From Fimbriimonadales bacterium (lineage in GTDB: Bacteria; Armatimonadota; Fimbriimonadia; Fimbriimonadales; GBS-DC), in assembly GCA_026416655.1 (NCBI GenBank), contig JAOAES010000121.1:1-7974 (forward strand): a stretch of DNA of 7,974 nucleotides, written 5' to 3'. Below are positions 6,615-7,974 of this stretch, in pieces (position 1 is the first letter of the stretch; every line of letters begins with the position of its first letter). Below the pieces are notes generated by a model. The model worked only from the letters and a program-made list of their open reading frames with translations, had not been told where the DNA came from and ran no database searches. The translations under genes and the position numbers were made by a program.

Positions 6615-6619
6615 CCTCC
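6615..6619 (-). promoter_or_regulatory. Ribosome binding site deciding the amine oxidase start
   Basis: GGAGG on the minus strand, 6 nt before the ATG at 6608. It supports this start over the TTG at 6638. Confidence 0.8.
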
Positions 6620-6637
6620 GAAAGTAAGCCAAAGCCA

Positions 6638-6666
6638 ATTATAGCACGGTGCCCTCCGTGTCTCAC
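6638..6666 (-). promoter_or_regulatory. Sigma-70-like promoter for the amine oxidase gene
   Basis: On the minus strand a perfect TATAAT (6643-6638) is preceded by TGC, giving an extended -10. A -35-like GTGAGA (6666-6661, 4 of 6 matches to TTGACA) lies 17 bp upstream. Transcription would start near 6630, leaving a leader of roughly 20-25 nt that carries the GGAGG ribosome site. This is pattern matching only. Confidence 0.6.
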
Positions 6667-6729
6667 CGACGACGGACTTTGGACGGGCGCAACAGCAGGA
6701 CTTCCCCCAGAAATCGAGAACACCATACT

Positions 6730-7974
6730 GTGCTTTCACGCAGCGCAGTTTACGCACAGAACGGGATAGTTGCGAGTTCGCAGCCGTTGGCGGTGAGCGC
6801 GGGATTGCATATCCTGCGCAGCGGCGGCAGTTTCGTGGACGCAGCGATTGCGACTTCGGCGGTGTTGTGCGTGGTGGAGCCGTGGGCGAGCCACTTGGGC
6901 GGTGACGCTTTTGTGGTGCTGTACGACGCTTCCAGGCGGCAGACGCTCGCCTTGAACGGTTCGGGGGCTGCCCCGCAGGCGGCGAAGCCCGACCGCTTCC
7001 CGAACGGGATTCCCCTGCGCGGGATTACCGCGGCGACAGTGCCCGGCTTGGTGGATGCATGGTTCCGCCTGCACGCCCTGTATGGCAAGCTGCCCATCCC
7101 ACGCCTGCTGGAGCCTGCGATTGAGTATGCCGAGCGGGGCTATCCGATGAGCGAGCGCAAGGCGAACATCTGGCGCAATGCGAGCCGCTCGAACGAGTTG
7201 CGCCCTGTGGTACGGGCATTGCTGGGACAGGAACGCGCCCCGCGCGCAGGTGAGGTGGTGCGCAGCGTTGACACAGCGCGCACGCTGAAAATCATCGCCG
7301 CTGGGGGACGCGACGCTTTTTATAAAGGCGAAATCGCGCGGCGTATCGTCGCCTTCTGCCGCGAGCAGGGCGGCTGGTTCGAACCTGACGACCTTGCACG
7401 CCACGAGAGCGAGGTTCTGCAGCCCCTGCGCGTGCGCTACCGCAACTACACCGTTCACGGGCAGCCGCCCGTGTCGCAGGGGATTATCCTGATGGAAGCC
7501 CTCGCGCTGCTGGACGGCTACGACCTGAAGGCGATGGACGCCGTACAGCGCACGCACCTGATGGTGGAAGCCGTCAAGTGCGCGTTCGCTGACCGATGGG
7601 CGTACATGGGCGACCCGCGTTTCGGGGGCACACGCGCCGAGTCGCTGCTTGCGCCCGACTACATTCGCGAGCGGCGCGCCGCGCTCACGATGGACAAAGC
7701 GCAAGCCGTCTACACGCCCGGCAAACTGCGTGATACGAACACCACCTACTTCTGCGTCGCTGATAAAGAGGGCAACGCGATTTCGTTCATCCAGAGTGTG
7801 TACCATCCCTTCGGCGCGGGCGTGGTGGTGGAGGGCGCGGGCATACTGCTCAACAACCGCATGCGGGGCTTTTCACTCAGCGCCAACAGCCCGAACCGCT
7901 TAGAGCCGGGCAAACGCCCGATGCACACGCTGAACGCCTACCTGATTACGCGGGGCGACGCGCTGGCGTATGTG
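6730..7974 (+). CDS. ggt: Gamma-glutamyltransferase (glutathione hydrolase) family, 3' end beyond window
   Basis: An N-terminal-nucleophile hydrolase that transfers or hydrolyses gamma-glutamyl groups of glutathione and related compounds; the proenzyme self-cleaves into two subunits. The first 415 residues of about 530 are present. Recognisable blocks are VASSQPLAVSAG, the conserved GG-NAVDAA segment (here GGSFVDAAIATSAVLCVVEP), LGGDAFVVLYD, LNGSGAAP, ITAATVPGLVDAW, PPVSQGIILMEAL, and the maturation site NTTYFCVADKEGN. Cleavage is expected before the Thr at 7741-7743, about residue 338, followed by GAGILLNNRM and the substrate-binding SP/RP-type loop near RLEPGKRPMHT. The frame is open back to 6628 without an ATG. 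GTG at 6730 is preferred because it gives a normal-length N-terminus (VLSRSAVYAQNGIVASSQ), but TTG at 6679 is possible and the ribosome site is weak. No signal peptide is seen, so it may be one of the cytoplasmic forms. In the upstream gap (6609-6729) I see no clear promoter for this gene. Confidence 0.9.
   Translation, partial: MLSRSAVYAQNGIVASSQPLAVSAGLHILRSGGSFVDAAIATSAVLCVVEPWASHLGGDAFVVLYDASRRQTLALNGSGAAPQAAKPDRFPNGIPLRGITAATVPGLVDAWFRLHALYGKLPIPRLLEPAIEYAERGYPMSERKANIWRNASRSNELRPVVRALLGQERAPRAGEVVRSVDTARTLKIIAAGGRDAFYKGEIARRIVAFCREQGGWFEPDDLARHESEVLQPLRVRYRNYTVHGQPPVSQGIILMEALALLDGYDLKAMDAVQRTHLMVEAVKCAFADRWAYMGDPRFGGTRAESLLAPDYIRERRAALTMDKAQAVYTPGKLRDTNTTYFCVADKEGNAISFIQSVYHPFGAGVVVEGAGILLNNRMRGFSLSANSPNRLEPGKRPMHTLNAYLITRGDALAYV

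Noticed and set aside
5856..6644. 262-residue plus-strand open frame
   Set aside because: Antisense to the amine oxidase, whose FAD and Tat motifs make the minus strand the coding strand.
6736..7806. 356-residue open frame on the minus strand
   Set aside because: It is the antisense shadow of the gamma-glutamyltransferase. Its product has no coherent domain, while the plus-strand frame matches family motifs throughout.

Overview
This is GC-rich, densely coded bacterial DNA. The gene content (a GH42-like glycosidase with a long basic tail, panD next to a HAD phosphatase, an ACT-type serA, a Tat-targeted flavin amine oxidase and a gamma-glutamyltransferase) and the style of the proteins suggest an environmental, possibly thermophilic lineage such as Armatimonadota. 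That placement is an impression from the proteins, not a demonstrated assignment.

Layout. Positions 1-3578 hold a minus-strand block transcribed from panD (3578-3195) through a HAD phosphatase (3185-2418) into a large glycosidase gene that leaves the window at its left edge. The glycosidase gene is split into two frames: a basic, low-complexity N-terminal part (2500-2063) and the catalytic part (open from 2085 to the edge). A +1 shift is needed to join them, and a C4 run at 2073-2076 is the simplest place for it. serA (3682-4881) runs rightward, divergent from panD across a 103-bp gap. It converges on a minus-strand Tat-exported amine oxidase (6608-5022), and a long inverted repeat fills most of the gap between them. 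A gamma-glutamyltransferase runs rightward from about 6730 and off the right edge, divergent from the oxidase.

Function. PanD makes beta-alanine for pantothenate/CoA, and SerA commits 3-phosphoglycerate to serine. The HAD protein is a generic small-molecule phosphatase translationally coupled to panD. The oxidase and gamma-glutamyltransferase are both nitrogen-compound enzymes, but nothing in the sequence ties them to one pathway.

The most unusual feature is the stretch at about 1984-2369. Inside the coding sequence for the glycosidase's N-terminal tail there are at least seven short palindromes of several sequence types (8-10 bp arms, 2-4 nt centres). Some lie in 42-bp and 69-bp direct repeats that keep the reading frame. 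This looks like protein-coding palindromic mini-elements building a linker, and the frameshift lies in the same stretch. No complete new defence or mobile system is visible.
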